Positions 61,952 to 64,000 of a stretch of DNA of 64,000 nt are shown piece by piece. The DNA is taken from the NCBI GenBank assembly GCA_963730995.1, contig CAVSUB010000013.1, positions 310,001 to 374,000 of the forward strand, written 5' to 3'. The first letter of the stretch is position 1, and each line of letters opens with the position of its first letter. A program made the translations under genes and the position numbers. The notes beneath the pieces are model-generated. The model was not told where the DNA came from, did no database searches, and saw only the letters and a program-made list of their open reading frames with translations. The DNA is from CAVSUB01 sp963730995 (GTDB lineage: Bacteria; Acidobacteriota; Vicinamibacteria; Vicinamibacterales; 2-12-FULL-66-21).

Positions 61952-62881
61952 TCAGGCTGGTTTGACGCCAGCCTCCTTCAAGTAATCGGTCATGGTTCTC
62001 GCGTAGTGGGGGAACGCGACCTCGGGTTCCTCGATCTCCGGGTGCCACTTCTTTTCCCACTCGAAGCAGTAGTAGCCCGCGTATCCGGCTTTCGCGAGGA
62101 CCTGCACCTGGGACTTGACGGGCACCTCCCCCGTTCCGGTCAGAACGTACCGCCGGTCCTCGACCCCCGGGCCAGTGGCCTTTGAGTCCTTTAGGTGCGT
62201 ATGGCGGACCCAGCGGCCGAGCGCGGCGTAGGTGTCGCCAGGTGCTTCGTGGCCGGCGACGAACGTGTGGTGGGCGTCCCACAGGATGGCGAACGCATCG
62301 GACCCGACACCGGAACGCACCGCTTCTATGTCTTTCGAGTTCGTGAAGTCGCCGTGCGATTCCAGCAGCACGATGACGCCCGCTGTCCTGGCATGCGCGG
62401 ACATCTGCCGGAATCCCTCGATGACGCGGGCGAACACCGAGTCGCGCGGCTCACCTGGCGGAATGCTGTTGCCGAACATGCGGACGTACTTCACGCCCAT
62501 CGCATGGGCGAGATCGATGAACCGCTTTCCTTCGTCCAGCGCTTTCTCGCGCGCCGCGCCCGACTCGTGCATCGACGCCGACGCGCCGAGATCCGACACC
62601 ACGAGCCCGAGTGCCGCGAGATCCTTTTTCGTGTCCGACAGCCGCGACCCCGAGAGCTCGGGCACCTTCGGCAGGTCCATCTCGCCCGCGACGCCTCTGA
62701 TCTCGATCGCGGCGAACCCGAGCTTGTCCGCCTGTTCGAGAATTGTTTTCCAGGGCCACGCGGGGCAGCCGAGAGTCGAGAAGGCAATCGGCCAGCGTTT
62801 CTTCTGACGAGCTCGAAGGATGGCGGGCGCCGCGATGCTCGCGGCCAGAGTGGTCATGAACGCGCGACGATCGGTGTGCAT
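61952..62881 (-). CDS. Tat-exported xylose-isomerase-like TIM-barrel protein
   Basis: A 309-residue barrel with Tat signal (MHTDRRAFMTTLAASIAAPA). Barrel features: LGFAAIEIRGVAGEMDLPKVPEL, VKYVRMFGNSIPPGEPRDSV, VIVLLESHGDFTNS, AILWDAHHTFV, RHTHLKDSKATGP, and GYYCFEWEKKWHPEIEEPE, giving Glu/Asp/His/Glu ligands. Likely a periplasmic carbohydrate isomerase or epimerase. ATG at 62881. Confidence 0.9.
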   Translation of the reverse strand: MHTDRRAFMTTLAASIAAPAILRARQKKRWPIAFSTLGCPAWPWKTILEQADKLGFAAIEIRGVAGEMDLPKVPELSGSRLSDTKKDLAALGLVVSDLGASASMHESGAAREKALDEGKRFIDLAHAMGVKYVRMFGNSIPPGEPRDSVFARVIEGFRQMSAHARTAGVIVLLESHGDFTNSKDIEAVRSGVGSDAFAILWDAHHTFVAGHEAPGDTYAALGRWVRHTHLKDSKATGPGVEDRRYVLTGTGEVPVKSQVQVLAKAGYAGYYCFEWEKKWHPEIEEPEVAFPHYARTMTDYLKEAGVKPA

Positions 62882-63025
62882 GGACGCTCCATTCCCGCGG
62901 ATTATAGGCGGGCGGAGCCCAGTGTCGGCTACTTATCTTTCTTGTCCGTGCCGCCGAAGAGCCGGCTGACCGAGCACCTTCGTCCTCGATCGAGAGACCG
63001 TTGATCTGATTACACTTGCACGCCC

Positions 63026-64000
63026 ATGCCTCCCAAGAACCTTCTCCGATCCCTTGTCATCGTCAGCGCCCTGCTCGGCATCCGCGTGGCCGCCGTAACT
63101 CGCCTTGCCTCCGCCGACGGACAGTTCTGGGACATTCAGGACACGTCTCCATGGGCTCAGGACAGCGGAGGCATCGCCACCGGCGGTCGAGCGAACCCGT
63201 TCAACGGATTCGGCTACCTCAAGATTCGTGTCCGCGCGGGTGGCCCCTCCGCTCAGAGCGCGCTCATCCCGAACGAATATCTGCGCGGATTCGGGCTCTC
63301 ACACGACGGCGCCGAGCGCTTCGACTCGATCACTCCGGTGGTCACCGGCGGCGTCGCCGTTTCGCGCGGAATTTACGCGCCGAAGGACACGAACTATCTT
63401 CGATATCTCGATCGGTTTACCAACACGACGCAGGCCGTGCGCGCGATCGACGTCGCCTGGGGCGGCGCATCCGGTGTGTTTTCGGATGGCGGGACGGTAA
63501 CCGTCGCCGCAACCTCCAGCGGCGATCGTCGCATCGATCTTACGGACACCTTCGTGACGGTCATGCAGAATGCTCGTGACGTGCCCGATCCTGCCAGGGG
63601 TCCGTCGGGGCACGGGCCGTCCGCTCACGTGCTGGGATCGCACGCTGCCGGGCAATTGACGGCGATCGGCGACATGTACGGGAATCCGTTCATCGACAGA
63701 TATCCTGGCTACGATCCCGCCCATATCGGATACGTGTTCACTCTCCGGATTGCGCCCGGCCAGACTGTCGCGTTGATGACGTTCGTCGTCAAGGGGCTGA
63801 GCGAAATCTACGATCCGCGCGGCGGGTTCCCCATCCCGATTCGGGACGGGATCGTCGCGCCGAAGTTCTCGGAGCCCTACGCGTCGCCGGACGCCAGAGT
63901 TCCGGCGCCGGGAACCGAAATCGCGAGGGTGACCGAGACCGCACGCCGTCTCGTCGCCGCACCCGACCTGCGCGGCCTGACCGCCAGGCAGCGCGCCGAG
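63026..64000 (+). CDS. Secreted hypothetical protein, runs off the window end
   Basis: A continuous open frame of 325 codons to the last base with no stop. It begins with a signal peptide (MPPKNLLRSLVIVSALLGIRVAAV) and continues as a glycine- and aspartate-rich beta-type protein (FWDIQDTSPWAQDSGGIA, NPFNGFGYLKIRVRAGGP, APKDTNYLRYLDRFTNTTQAVRAIDVAW). I do not recognise the family; surface or secreted enzyme is inferred. The 3' end and the rest of the locus are outside the window. Confidence 0.75.
   Translation, partial: MPPKNLLRSLVIVSALLGIRVAAVTRLASADGQFWDIQDTSPWAQDSGGIATGGRANPFNGFGYLKIRVRAGGPSAQSALIPNEYLRGFGLSHDGAERFDSITPVVTGGVAVSRGIYAPKDTNYLRYLDRFTNTTQAVRAIDVAWGGASGVFSDGGTVTVAATSSGDRRIDLTDTFVTVMQNARDVPDPARGPSGHGPSAHVLGSHAAGQLTAIGDMYGNPFIDRYPGYDPAHIGYVFTLRIAPGQTVALMTFVVKGLSEIYDPRGGFPIPIRDGIVAPKFSEPYASPDARVPAPGTEIARVTETARRLVAAPDLRGLTARQRAE

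Overview
The window is high-GC DNA (roughly 65% by eye) packed with short intergenic gaps. The gene content points to an Acidobacteriota genome, probably of the Vicinamibacteria type. Indicators are two large secreted carboxypeptidase-regulatory-like proteins in tandem, an ADOP-type macrolide permease with its PadR regulator, a sortilin-like beta-propeller protein, Tat-exported TldD and xylose-isomerase-like proteins, ThuA proteins, and a peptidase-MA/propeller/barrel protein. The lineage is inferred from gene families, not from a marker phylogeny.

Layout. 1-8.5 kb: 3' part of mutS, translationally coupled to a family-5 solute-binding lipoprotein and a peptidase/propeller/barrel protein, then a deoxyhypusine-synthase-like gene coupled to an agmatinase (polyamine metabolism). 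8.6-15.4 kb: orphan TPR-AAA+-Fis regulator, PilZ protein, TldD/TldE pair. 15.4-25.3 kb: tandem secreted carboxypeptidase-regulatory-like proteins, a membrane-anchored TPR protein, tRNA-Arg(CCT), apt, acylphosphatase, a urate-oxidase-fold protein that seems to lack the catalytic residues, and a sortilin-like propeller protein. 25.4-26.6 kb: two tiny genes around a roughly 540-base gene-free stretch with a strong hairpin and a possible structured RNA. 26.6-34.2 kb: ring-cleaving dioxygenase, then a porin plus sulfate ABC transporter operon (porin, sbp, cysT, cysW, cysA) behind a consensus-like promoter with a palindromic operator, and a divergent metallo-beta-lactamase-fold hydrolase. 34.3-43.9 kb: SGNH hydrolase, adenylate kinase, nucleoside-type MFS transporter, methylmalonate-semialdehyde dehydrogenase, ThuA protein with EF-hands, HAD phosphatase and a divergent GntR/LacI hybrid regulator. 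43.9-53.8 kb: ADOP permease with PadR, DedA, ABC-2 exporter pair, ThuA, second PadR with tandem operators, ChrA, HAD, Lgt-like protein. 53.8-64 kb: DUF169, YbjQ, M50-like peptidase, Tat PQQ-propeller protein, pyridine-nucleotide-disulfide oxidoreductase, and a carbohydrate-type cluster of three TIM-barrel epimerase/isomerase-like genes with an MFS transporter. A secreted protein of unknown function runs off the end.

Two cautions apply. Five recognisable genes are interrupted by single-base shifts (six sites, all one extra base), and one small membrane gene seems to lack a base. This looks more like assembly or sequencing indels than decay, so the frames should be checked against reads. Also, several intergenic gaps carry heptameric tandem repeats of different sequence, and three carry a related GC-rich palindrome; these are the most genome-wide, least explained signals here. 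I see no CRISPR array, prophage, insertion sequence or defence island, and no clearly new multi-gene system. The best leads are the degenerate urate-oxidase-fold protein, the Tat-TldD with non-Tat TldE pair, the EF-hand insertion in ThuA, the repeat families, and the tandem PadR operators.
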